Source: Zea mays (Eukaryota > Streptophyta > Magnoliopsida > Poales > Poaceae). Taken from it: 64,000 nt of DNA. Positions 54,894 through 64,000 of the stretch are shown here, one piece after another. Each line of letters begins with the position of its first letter. Positions within the stretch are counted from its first letter, which is position 1. The position numbers and the translations under genes are program-made. The notes under the pieces are model-generated. The model saw only the letters and a list, made by a program, of their open reading frames with translations, had not been told where the DNA came from and ran no database searches. Where the stretch lies: positions 84,546,207 to 84,610,206 of the forward strand of contig NC_050098.1 in NCBI RefSeq assembly GCF_902167145.1, read 5' to 3'.

Positions 54894-55987
54894 TTACGTA
54901 CCGATTCCCTTAGGCAGAAAATCTGGGAAGTGAGAGCGTAGAAAATCCTCAGTTTCCCATGTAGCCTCTTCTTCTAAATGGTTGCTCCACTGAATCTTAT
55001 ACATTCAGATTGACCTGGCTTGAGTTGATCTTTCTTTTTGGTCCAATACCTTGATGGGGTGCTCTTGATAAGACAAGTCTGGTTCTATCCCCAATTCTGG
55101 TTCAGGTAGCACTTCCGTGGGTAGGCGGACACACTTCCTTAGCTGAGGCACGTGGAACACATCAAGAATTGGTGACATATGAGGTGGCAACTTCAACTGG
55201 TATGCTATAGGTCCACAAGCCTCTTTGATCTCATAGGGCCCAATATAGCGAGGAGCTAACTTGTCCTTGATCCCAAATCTCTGAACACCTTTGGTGGGTG
55301 ACACCTTGAGATACACATGATCTCCCACCTCGAACTGTAGAGGCTTCCTCCTTTTATCATGATAGCTTTTCTGTCTGGCATAGGCAGCTTCCAAATTCTT
55401 TTTGATGATTCTGACTTTATCCTCAGCTTCAAGTACTATGTCATGTCCAAATATTTCCCTTTCTCCGGCTTGTGACCAATTTAGCGGTGTTCTGCACCTT
55501 CTCCCATACAAAGCTTCGAAAGGTGCCATCTTTAGGCTGGATTGGTAGCTATTATTGTAAGAGAATTCAGCCAAGGAAAGGCACTTATCCCAATCCTTAC
55601 CATAGTGTAACACACATGCTCTCAACATGTCCTCAAGAATCTGATTTACTCTTTCCGTCTGGCCGTCCGTTTGAGGAAGGTATGCTGAGCTTCTTATCAC
55701 ATGGGTTCCAAGTGATTCTTGAAGTTGCTCCCAGAAACGTGCTACGAACGATGCTCCTCTGTCTGATACGATAGTTCTTGGTATTCCATGCAACCGCACT
55801 ATTTGGTCAATATATATTTCGGCATACTTTTCTGCCCTGTGGGTGGTATGTACTGGCAAGAAATGAGTTGTCTTGGTTAGCCTATCCACATTGACCCAAA
55901 TAGAATCGTGGTGCCGGGATGTGTTGGGTAAACCCACAATAAAATCCATGTTGAGGTCCTCCCATTTCCAAGATGGTATGGGGAGAG
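54894..55987 (-). pseudogene. pol: Pol C-terminal remnant of element C (integrase core, chromodomain-like end)
   Basis: It is read from the Ji2 insertion point at 55987. It begins within integrase (PSWKWEDLNMDF, first catalytic D), then TIVSDRGASFV (second D) and [13 protein letters not shown] (E), the [10 protein letters not shown] domain, and a chromodomain-like end. A TGA at about 55002-55004, after STQARSI, interrupts it; the same frame goes on with MYKIQWSNHLEEEATWE and stops at TAA 54894. A single C to T change of a CGA codon explains the TGA. It is roughly 60 percent similar to the same part of B. Everything upstream (gag, PR, RT, RNase H) would lie beyond Ji2, outside the window. Confidence 0.9.
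55983..55987. repeat. Presumed target site duplication of Ji2 (GAGAG), left copy
   Basis: Five bases next to the LTR. The partner is outside the window, so this is not proven. Confidence 0.5.
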
Positions 55988-56546
55988 TGAAAGTCGCCTA
56001 GAGGGAGGGGGTGAATAGGGTGAATCTGAAATTTACAAACTTAATCACAACTACAAGCCGGGTTAGCGTTAGAAATAGAAACGAGTCCAAGAGAGAGGGC
56101 GCAAAACAAATTGTGAGCAAATAAAGAGCGAGACACGATGATTTGTTTTACCGAGGTTCGGTTCTTGCAAACTTACTCCCCGTTGAGGTGGTCACAAAGA
56201 CCGGGTCTCTTTCAACCCTTTCCCTCTCTCAAACGGTCCCTCGGACCGAGTGAGCTTCTCTTCTCAATCAATTGGAACACGAAGTTCCCACAAGGACCAC
56301 CACACGATTGGTGTCTCTTGCCTCAATTACAAGTGAGTTTGATCTCAAGAAAGAATGAGAAAAAGAAGCAATCCAAGCGCAAGAGCTCAAAAGAACACAA
56401 CAAATCTCTCTCACTAATCACTAAAGCCTTGTGTGGAATTGGGAGAGGATTTGATCACTTTGGTGTGTCTTGTATTGAATGCTTAGCTCTTGTAAGTAGT
56501 TGGAAGGTGGAAAACTTGGATGACTTGAATAAGGGGTGGTTGGGGG

Positions 56547-56554
56547 TATTTATA
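56547..56554 (-). promoter_or_regulatory. TATA box of the Ji2 LTR
   Basis: TATAAATA on the minus strand, as in Ji1. Confidence 0.7.
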
Positions 56555-56896
56555 ACCCCAACCACCAAACTAGCCGTTTGGTGAAGGCTGCTGTCGACGG
56601 GCACACCGGACAGTCCGGTGCCCCACCGGACAGTGTCCGGTGCGCCAGCCACGTCACCCAGTCGTTAGGGTTCGAGCGTTGGAGCTATGACTGGTGGGGT
56701 CGCCTGGCTGTCCGGTGGTGCACCGAACAGGTACTGTAGGCTGTCCGGTGCGCCTCCCGCGCGTGCTCTGACTCTGGCGCGCACTGTAGCGCATTAAATG
56801 CCTTCGCAGGTGACCGTTGGCGCCGTAGTGGCCGTTGCTTCCGCTGGCACACCGGACAGTCCGGTGAATTATAGCGGAGCGCCCTTAGAAATTCCC

Positions 56897-57086
56897 GAAG
56901 GTAGCGAGTTTGGCTTCGACCGCCCTGGTGCACCGGACAGTCCGGTGCGCCAGACCAGGGTGCCTTTCGGGTTGTCATTTGAAGGTAGCGAGTTTGGCTT
57001 CGACCGCCCTGGTGCACCGGACACTGTCCGGTGGTGCACCGGACAGTCAGGTGCGCCAGACCAGGGTGCCTTTCGGGTTGTCATTT
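56897..57086. repeat. 84-bp direct duplication in the Ji2 LTR
   Basis: Units starting GAAGGTAGCGAGTTTGGC at 56897 and 56981. The second unit has an extra piece carrying another CCGGACACTGTCCGG palindrome. Ji1 has only one unit here. Confidence 0.85.
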
Positions 57087-57253
57087 GCTCTTTTGTTTGA
57101 ACCCTTTTCTTGGTCTTTTTATTGGCTTATTGTGAACCTTTGGCACCTGTAGAACTTATAGACTAAGGCAAACTAGTTAGTCCAATTATTTGTGTTGGGC
57201 AATTCAACCACCAAAATCAATTAGGAAATAGGTGTAAGCCTAATTCCCTTTCA

Positions 57254-58060
57254 ATCTCCCCCTTTTTGGTGATTGATGCCAACACAAGCCAAAGCAAATA
57301 TATAAGTGCATAATTGAACTAGTTTGCATAAAGTAAGTGCAAAGGTTACTTAGAATCGAGCCAATATAAATACTCATAAGATATGCATGGATTGTTTCTT
57401 TTATTTTTAACATTTTGGACCACGCTTGCACCACATGTTTTGTTTTTGCAAATTCTTTTGTAAATTCTTTTCAAAGTCCTTTTTGCAAATAGTCAAAGGT
57501 AAATGAATAAGATTTTGCGAAGCATTTTCAGAATTTGAAATTTTCTCCCCTTGTTTCAAATGCTTTTCCTTTGACTAAACAAAACTCCCCCTTAATAAAA
57601 TCCTTCTCTTAGTGTTCAAGAGGGTTTTAAGATATCAATTTTGAAAATACTACTTTCTCCCCCTTTTGAACACAATGAGATATCCAATTTGAAAATCATA
57701 GTTTTAAAATTAGGTGGTGGTGCGGTTCTTTTGCTTTGGGCTAATACTTTCTCCCCCTTTGGCATGAATCGCCAAAAACGGATACTTTGAGTGAAATATA
57801 AGCCCTTTTTCTAACTACTTTCTCCCCTTTGGCAAATAAAACATATGAGTGAAGATTATACCAAAGACGGAGAGTTGCTCGGAGCGACGGTGAATGATGA
57901 GTTATGGAGTGGAGTGGAAGCCTTTTGTCTTCGCCGAAGACTCCAATTCCCTTTCAATACGCCTATGACTTGGTTTGGAAATCACTTGAAAACACATTAG
58001 TCATAGCATATGAAAGAGACATGATCAAAGGTATATTTAATGAGCTATGTATGCAAGACA
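57254..58060 (-). other. 3' untranslated region of Ji2 with repeated polypurine motifs
   Basis: No gene. The true polypurine tract next to the LTR is AAAAAGGGGGAGA (57267-57255, minus). Similar GGGGAGA or GGGGGAG motifs recur near 57544, 57585, 57655, 57750 and 57821. Multiple such tracts before the 3' LTR are a reported Sirevirus feature. Confidence 0.75.
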
Positions 58061-58462
58061 TCAAAAGAAATTCCTAGAATCAAGAATATTTAGCTCATGC
58101 CTAAGTTTGTTAAAAGTTTGTTCATCTAAGGGCTTGGTAAAGATATCGACTAATTGATCTTTAGTATTAATGTATGCAATCTCGATATCTCCCTTTTGTT
58201 GGTGATCCCTTAGGAAGTGATATCGAATGGCTATGTGTTTAGTGCGACTATGCTCAACGGGATTATCCGCCATGCGGATTGCACTCTCATTATCACATAG
58301 AAGAGGAACTTTGGTTAATTTGTAACCATAGTCCCTAAGGGTTTGCCTCATCCAAAGTAATTGCGTGCAACAATGGCCTGCGGCAATATACTTGGCTTCG
58401 GCGGTAGAAAGAGCTACGGAATTTTGCTTCTTTGAAGCCCAAGACACCAAGGATCTTCCCAA
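58061..58462 (-). pseudogene. pol: RNase H of Ji2
   Basis: 133 codons after a TAG: ...SWASKKQNSVALSTAEAKYIAAG (catalytic E), LLCDNESAI (D), HSRTKHIAIRYHF and the domain end, finishing ...ELNILDSRNFF at TAG. The first part of the domain (YSDADWARC) is at the end of the RT stretch upstream in the same frame. A C to T change of a Gln codon would explain the TAG at 58463-58465. Confidence 0.88.
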
Positions 58463-58465
58463 GAA

Positions 58466-59272
58466 CTAGCAAGTCCCCGATGTGCTCTTTCTATTAATCT
58501 TACACCTCGCCCAATCGGCATCCGAATAACCAATTAAATCAAAAGTGGATCCCCTAGGATACCAAATCCCAAACTTAGGAGTATAAGCTAAATATCTCAA
58601 GATTCGTTTTACGGTTGTAAGGTGAGCTTCTTTAGGGTCGGCTTGGAATCTTGCACACATGCATACGGAAAGCATAATGTCCGGTCGAGATGCACATAAA
58701 TAGAGTAATGAACCTATCATCGATCGGTATTCCTTTTGATCTACGGATTTACCTTCCGTGTCGAGGTCGAGATGCCCATTGGTTCCCATGGGTGTCTTGA
58801 TGGGCTTGGCATCCTTCATCCCAAACTTGTTTATAATGTCTTGAGTATACTTCGTTTGGCTGATGAAGGTGCCCTTTTGGAGTTGCTTTACTTGAAATCC
58901 TAAGAAATACTTCAACTCCCCCATCATTGACATCTCGAATTTTTGTGTCATGATTCTACTAAATTCTTCACATGTAGATTCGTTAGTAGACCCAAATATG
59001 ATATCATCAACGTAAATTTGGCATACAAACAAATCATTGTCAAGAGTTTTAGTGAACAAAGTAGGATTGCCTTTTCCGACATTGAAGCCATTAGCAATAA
59101 GGAAATCTTTTAGGCATTCATACCATGCTCTTGGGGCTTGCTTGAGCCCATAAAGCGCCTTTGAGAGCCTATAGACATGGTTAGGATACTCACTGTCTTC
59201 AAAGCCGGGAGGTTGCTCAACATAGACCTCTTCCTTGATTGGTCCATTGAGGAAGGCACTTTTCACGTCCAT
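58466..59272 (-). pseudogene. pol: Reverse transcriptase of Ji2
   Basis: 268 codons from MDVKSAFLNG through QPPGFE, LYGLKQAPRAWY and the catalytic QIYVDDIIFGS box (about 59005-59035), to SLLYLCASRPDI and YSDADWARC, the start of RNase H. It is bounded by TAA at 59273-59275, between KLY and MDVK, and TAG at 58463-58465; both are in frame with their neighbours and fit C to T changes of Gln codons. The first part of RT ([23 protein letters not shown]) is in the preceding stretch. Confidence 0.88.
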
Positions 59273-61310
59273 TTAGTAAAGCTTAAAGCCATGGTAAGTA
59301 GCATAGGCAAGTAATATGCGAATTGACTCAAGCCTAGCTACGGGTGCATAGGTTTCACCGAAATCCAAACCTTCGACTTGTGAATATCCTTTGGCCACAA
59401 GTCGGGCTTTGTTCCTTGTCGCCACACCATGCTCGTCTTGCTTGTTGCGGAAGACCCACTTGGTTCCTACAACATTTTGATTAGGATGTGGAACTAAATG
59501 CCATACCTCGTTCCTAGTGAAGTTGTTGAGCTCCTCTTGCATCGCCACCACCCAATCCGAATCTTGAAGTGCTTCCTCTACCCTGTGTGGCTCAAAAGAG
59601 GAAACAAACGAGTAATGCTCACAAAAATGTGCAACACGAGATCTAGTGGTTACCCCCTTATGAATGTCGCCGAGGATGGTGTCGACGGGGTCATCTCGTT
59701 GGATTGCTTGGTGGACTCTTGGGTGTGGCGGTCTTGGTTCTTCATCCTCCTTGTCTTGATCATTTGCATCTCCCCCTTGATCATTGTCGTCATCTTGAGG
59801 TGGTTCATCTCTTTGATCTTCTCCTTCATCAACTTGAGCCTCATCCTCATTTTGAGTTGGTGGAGACGCTTGCGTGGAGGAGGATGGTTGATCTTGTGCA
59901 TTTGAAGGCTCTTTGGATTCCTTAGGACACACATCCCCAATGGACATGTTCCTTAGCGCGATGCACGGAGCCTCTTCATCACCTATCTCATCAAGATCAA
60001 CTTGCTCTACTTGAGAGCCGTTAGTCTCATCAAACACAACGTCACAAGAAACTTCAACTAGTCCCGAAGACTTGTTAAAGACTCTATATGCCCTTGTGTT
60101 TGAATCATATCCTAGTAAAAAGCCTTCTACAGTCTTAGGAGCAAATTTAGATTTTCTACCTCTTTTAACAAGAATAAAGCATTTGCTACCAAAGACTCTA
60201 AAATATGAAATATTGGGCTTTTTACCGGTTAGGAGTTCGTATGATGTCTTCTTGAGGATTCGGTGTAGATACAATCGGTTGATGGCGTAGCAAGCGGTGT
60301 TGACCGCCTCCGCCCAAAATCGATCCGAAGTTTTGTACTCATCAAGCATGGTTCTTGCCATGTCCAATAGAGTTATATTCTTCCTCTCCACTACACCATT
60401 TTGTTGTGGCGTGTAGGGAGAAGAGAACTCATGCTTGATGCCCTCCTCCTCAAGGAAACCTTCGATTTGTGAGTTCTTGAACTCCGTCCCGTTGTCGCTT
60501 CTAATTTTCTTGATCCTTAAGCCAAACTCGTTTTGAGCTCGTCTCAAGAATCCCTTTAAGGTTTCTTGGGTATGAGATTTTTCCTGCAAAAAGAATACCC
60601 AAGTGAAGCGAGAATAATCATCCACAATAACTAGACAGTACTTACTCCCGCCGATGCTTATGTAAGCTATCGGGCCGAATAGGTCCATGTGTAGGAGTTC
60701 CAGTGGCCTGTCAGTCGTCATGATGTTCTTATGTGGATGATGAACACCAACTTGCTTCCCTGCTTGGCATGCGCTACAAATCCTGTCTTTCTCAAAATGA
60801 ACATTTGTTAATCCTAAAATGTGCTCTCCCTTTATAAGCTTATGAAGATTCTTCATCCCAACATGGGCTAGTCGGTGGTGCCAGAGCCAACCCATGTTAG
60901 TCTTAGCAATTAAGCAAGTGTCGAGTTCAGCTCTATCAAAATCTATCAAGTATAGCTGACCCTCTAATACTCCCTTAAATGCTATTGAATCATCACTTCT
61001 TCTAAAGACAGTGACACCTACATCAGTAAAAAGACAGTTGTAGCCCATTTGACATAATTGAGATACGGAAAGCAAATTGTAATCTAAAGAGTCTACAAGA
61101 AAAACATTGGAAATGGAGTGGTCAGGTGATATAGCAATTTTACCCAAACCTTTGACCAAACCTTGGTTTCCATCCCCGAATGTGATCGCTCTTTGGGGAT
61201 CTTGGTTTTTCTCGTAGGAGGAGAACATTTTCTTCTCCCCAGTCATATGGTTTGTGCACCCGCTATCGATGATCCAACTTGAGCCCCCGGATGCATAAAC
61301 CTACAAAACA
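59273..61310 (-). pseudogene. pol: Protease end, integrase and RT start of Ji2
   Basis: The frame opens after a TAG near 61297. It begins [19 protein letters not shown] with the aspartic protease DSG motif (about 61260), before the first Met at 61246. From that Met: GAG-pre-integrase zinc site (H124, H128, C157, C160), integrase core with D188, D251 and E287 ([21 protein letters not shown]), an acidic low-complexity linker (about 440-540, rich in D, E and Q) and the first part of RT from about 590 ([14 protein letters not shown]). It is 657 codons to the TAA. The order protease, integrase, RT is that of Ty1/copia. Confidence 0.88.
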
Positions 61311-61313
61311 AGT

Positions 61314-62441
61314 TTAGTTCTTCACTTTAGGTACCCAAACGGTTTTGGGTCCTTTGGCATTAGACACAAGAACTTTGGGTACCCAAACACAAGTCTTTGA
61401 TCCCTTGTGTTTGCCCCCAACATACTTGGCAACTACCTTGCCAGATTTGTTAGTCAAAACATAAGATGCATCAAAAGTTTTGAATGAAATGCTATGGTCA
61501 TTTGATGCATTAGGATTTTTCTTCTTAGGCAACTTAGCACGGATTGGTTGCCTAGAGCTAGATGTCTCATCCTTATACATAAAAGCATGATTAGGGCCAG
61601 AGTGAGACTTCGTAGAGTGAATTCTCCTAATCTTGCTCTCAGGATAACCGACAGGGTATAAAATGTAACCCTCGTTATCCTGAGGCATGGGAGCCTTGCC
61701 CTTTACAAAGTTAGACAATCTTTTAGAAGGGGCATTAAGTTTGACATTGTCCCCCTTTTGGAAGCCAATGCCATCCTTGATGCCAGGGCGTCTCCCATTA
61801 TAAAGCATACTACGAGCAAATTTAAATTTTTCATTTTCAAGTTCATGCTCGGCAATTTTAGCATCTAATTTTGCTATATGATCATTTTGTTGCTTAATTA
61901 AGACCATATGATCATGAATAGCATCAATATCAACATCTCTACATCTAGTGCAAATAAAAGCATGCTCAACGGTAGATGTAGAGGGTTTGCAAGATTTTAA
62001 TTCTACAACCTTAGCATGTAATATATCATTTTCACTTCTAAGGTTAGAAATGGAAGCATTGCAAACATCTAATTCTTTAGCCTTAGCAAGCTATTTTTCA
62101 TTTTCAATCCTAAGGCTAGCAAGAGAATTGTTCAATTCTTCAATCTTAGCAAGCAAATCATCATTATCATTTCTAAGATTGGGAATTAAAATATCACAAG
62201 CATTTGAACCAACCTTAGCAATTAAATTTGCATTCTCATTTCTAAGGTTGACAATAGTATCATGGCAAGTGCTTAGCTCACTAGATAGTTTTTCACATTT
62301 TTCTACTTCTAGAGCGTAAGCATTTTTAACCTTAACATGCTTCTTATTTTCTTTAATTAGGAAGTCCTCTTGAGAGTCCAAGAGATCATCCTTCTCATCA
62401 ATAGCACTAATTAATCCATTCAATTTTTCTTTTTGTTGCAT
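61314..62441 (-). pseudogene. gag: Gag C-terminal part of Ji2 (coiled coil)
   Basis: It is in another frame than the Gag start; the frame changes near 62430-62445. The stretch MQQKEKLNGLISAIDEKDD to 62091 and, after a TAG at 62088-62090, on to 61314 gives over 300 codons of mostly heptad-like sequence with repeated L(R/K)NEN-type segments, then a basic part (GKAPMPQDNEGYILYPVGYP) and VWVPKVKN before TAA. The long C-terminal coiled coil after the zinc knuckle is typical of Sirevirus Gag proteins and is thought to serve protein interaction. Confidence 0.8.
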
Positions 62442-63955
62442 GTTGAGGTTGGCAAAAAGGTACGCAAATTATCCTCCTCATCACTAGCATTACCCTCATC
62501 ACTAGAGGTTTCATATTTAGTGGAGGATCTTGATTTTACCTTCTTCCTTTTGCCGTTCTTTGCCATGAGGCACTTGTCGCCGACATTGGGGAAGAGGAGG
62601 CCTTTGGTGACGACGATGTTGGCGGCGTCCTCGTCGGAGGAGGAGTCGGTGGAGCTCTCGCTGGAGTCCCACTCGCGGCACACATGGGCATCGCCGCCCT
62701 TCTTCTTGTGGTACCTCTTCTTTTCCTTTCTTCTCCCCTTCTTGTCGTCGCCCCTGTCACTGTCACTAGAAATAGGACATTTGGCAATAAAGTGACCGGG
62801 CTTACCACACTTGTAGCAAACCTTCTTGGAGCGGGGCTTGTAATCCTTCCCCCTCCTTTGCTTGAGGATTTGGCGGAAACTCTTGATGATGAGCGCCATT
62901 TCCTCGTTGTCGAGCTTGGAGGCGTCGATGGGTTGTCTACTTGATGTAGACTCCTCCTTTTTCTCCTCCGTCGCCTTGAATGCCACCGGTTGTGCTTCGG
63001 GCGTGGAGGGGCCATCTAGCTCGTTGATCTTCTTTGAGCCTTTGATCATCAATTCAAAGCTCACAAAATTCCCGATTACTTCCTCGGGAGTCATTAGTGT
63101 ATATCTAGGATTGCCACGAATTAATTGAACTTGAGTGGGGTTAAGGAAAACAAGTGATCTAAGAATAACCTTAACCACTTCGTGGTCATCCCCTTTTTTG
63201 CTCCCGAGGTTGCGCACTTGGTTCACCAAGGTTTTGAGCCAGTTGTACATGTCTTGTGGCTCCTCCCCTTGGCGAAGATGGAAGTGACCGAGCTCCCCCT
63301 CGATCGTTTCCCGCTTGGTGATCTTGGTCACCTCGTCTCCTTCGTGCGCGGTCTTTAGCACGTCCCAAATCTCTTTAGCACTCTTCAACCCTTGTACCTT
63401 ATTATACTCCTCTCGACTTAGAGAGGCGAGGAGTATAGTTGTGGCTTGGGAGTTGAAGTGTTGGATTTGGGCCACTTCGTCCTCATCATAATCTTCATCC
63501 CCTACGGATGGTACCTGTACACCAAACTCAACAACATCCCATATACTTTTGTGGAGTGATGTTAGGTGATATCGCATCATATCACTCCACCTAGCATAAT
63601 CTTCACCATCAAGCGTTGGTGGTTTGCCTAATGGGACGGAAAGTAAAGGTGTATGTTTAGGAATGCGAGGATAGAGTAGGGGGATCTTACTAAACTTCTT
63701 GCGCTCATGGCGCTTAGAAGTAATGGACGGCACGTCGGAGCCAGAGGTGGAAGGCGATGAAGTATCGGTCTCGTAGTAGACCACCTTCCTCATCTTCTTT
63801 TTCTTGTCGCCACTCGGATGCGACTTGTGGGAAGAGGATTTCTTCTCCTTCCCCTTCCCCTTGTTGCGGGACTCTTCCGATGAAGCCTTCCCGTGGCTTG
63901 TAGTGGGCTTGTCGCCGGTCTCCATCTCCCTCTTGGCGTGATCTCCCAACATCAC
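62420..63955 (-). pseudogene. gag: Gag N-terminal part of Ji2
   Basis: 511 codons from ATG 63955 (MMLGDHAKREMETGD). A charged N-terminus (1-90) is followed by the copia Gag core (about 110-300; PPTLDGEDYARWSDMMRYHL, SAKEIWDVLKTAHEG, the DUF4219/UBN2 type), and a CCHC knuckle CYKCGKPGHFIAKC at 380-393. Then comes a Ser/Asp/Lys-rich stretch. The frame ends ...LPTSTCNKKKN after a shift near 62440; the coiled-coil continuation is one frame over. Up to that point the Gag is unbroken. The product packages element RNA. Confidence 0.88.
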
Positions 63956-63986
63956 TTCGAGCGATTAGGCTCTAATGAAGCACCGG

Positions 63987-63998
63987 GCTCTGATACCA
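63987..63998 (-). other. Primer binding site of Ji2
   Basis: On the minus strand TGGTATCAGAGC, a perfect match to the initiator tRNA-Met site. Two bases later the window ends, so the 5' LTR is expected from 64001. Confidence 0.93.
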
Positions 63999-64000
63999 AT

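Larger units (their letters stand above)
55988..57253 (-). repeat. 3' LTR of Ji2
   Basis: 1266 bp. Exact CACCGGACAGTCCGGTG palindromes at 56604, 56850 and 56931. TATAAATA at 56554-56547 (minus). An internal 84-bp step duplication starts at 56897 and 56981, each unit with its own palindrome. Confidence 0.94.
55988..64000 (-). mobile_element. Ji2: Sirevirus (Ji/Opie-like Ty1/copia element), damaged, 5' LTR off-window
   Basis: Minus strand: PBS 63998-63987, gag, protease, integrase, RT, RNase H, polypurine region, 3' LTR 57253-55988. Integrase before RT marks Ty1/copia; the Gag type, palindromic LTR motif and long Gag coiled coil mark the Sireviruses. The 5' LTR should begin at 64001. At least three stops and two frame changes make it defective. 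It is inserted in pol of element C. Confidence 0.92.

Noticed and set aside
1..64000. Host protein-coding genes or tRNA/rRNA genes
   Set aside because: All coding signal of substance belongs to retrotransposons. TGGTATC-type sites are primer binding sites next to LTRs, not tRNA genes.

Overview
The window is a stack of nested LTR retrotransposons of the kind that fills intergenic DNA in large grass genomes. I found no host cellular gene, tRNA, rRNA or CRISPR array. The Sirevirus (Ji/Opie-like) LTRs with their CACCGGACAGTCCGGTG palindrome, the Tat-lineage (Grande/Huck-like) element with an antisense gene, and the chromovirus (Tekay/Prem1-like) elements with ~4-kb LTRs together point to maize (Zea) or a very close relative. 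Family names are from memory of motifs and layout, not from a search. Letters below are my own labels.

Layout, left to right. 1-4021 and 14255-14315 are a plus-sense ~4-kb chromovirus-type LTR (C'), split by a complete Tat element G (4022-14249, 475-bp LTRs, TSD GTGTT). G has an intact gag, a pol lacking protease and the first part of RT, an 80-bp tandem array and a spliced antisense gene. C' ends inside the gag of a minus-strand Sirevirus, Ji1 (14316-15812). Ji1 sits in the start of another LTR (D, 15813-16082), which abuts the PBS and LTR of element E (16083-17015, continued at 29428-29741). Into E went an old Tat element A (17016-29427, minus, TSD AAGCT, pol full of stops) and chromovirus C (LTR 29742-31387 plus 52024-54640, pol remnant 54894-55987, minus). 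C was hit twice: in its LTR by B (38355-52018, minus, TSD TGTTA, 4030-bp LTRs, an unbroken 1494-codon gag-pol and an extra upstream ORF), and in its pol by a second Sirevirus, Ji2 (55988 to beyond 64000, minus). The window ends two bases after the Ji2 PBS, where its 5' LTR should start.

A 6967-bp direct tandem duplication (28692-35658 copied as 35659-42624) cuts across A, E, C and B with one base of microhomology at the join. It leaves a third copy of the B LTR. The copies differ at about a dozen places, nearly all transitions, as few as separate the LTRs of B, so B and the duplication are the youngest events together with G.

How the parts work together: each element encodes Gag and the protease, RT, RNase H and integrase needed to copy itself from its own LTR promoter. 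Only B still looks autonomous. G could move only with help. A, C, Ji1 and Ji2 are inactivated. The most unusual content is the antisense gene of G (six exons, its own TATA box, GT-AG introns), its decayed counterpart in A, the extra coiled-coil ORF upstream of gag in B, and the tandem duplication.
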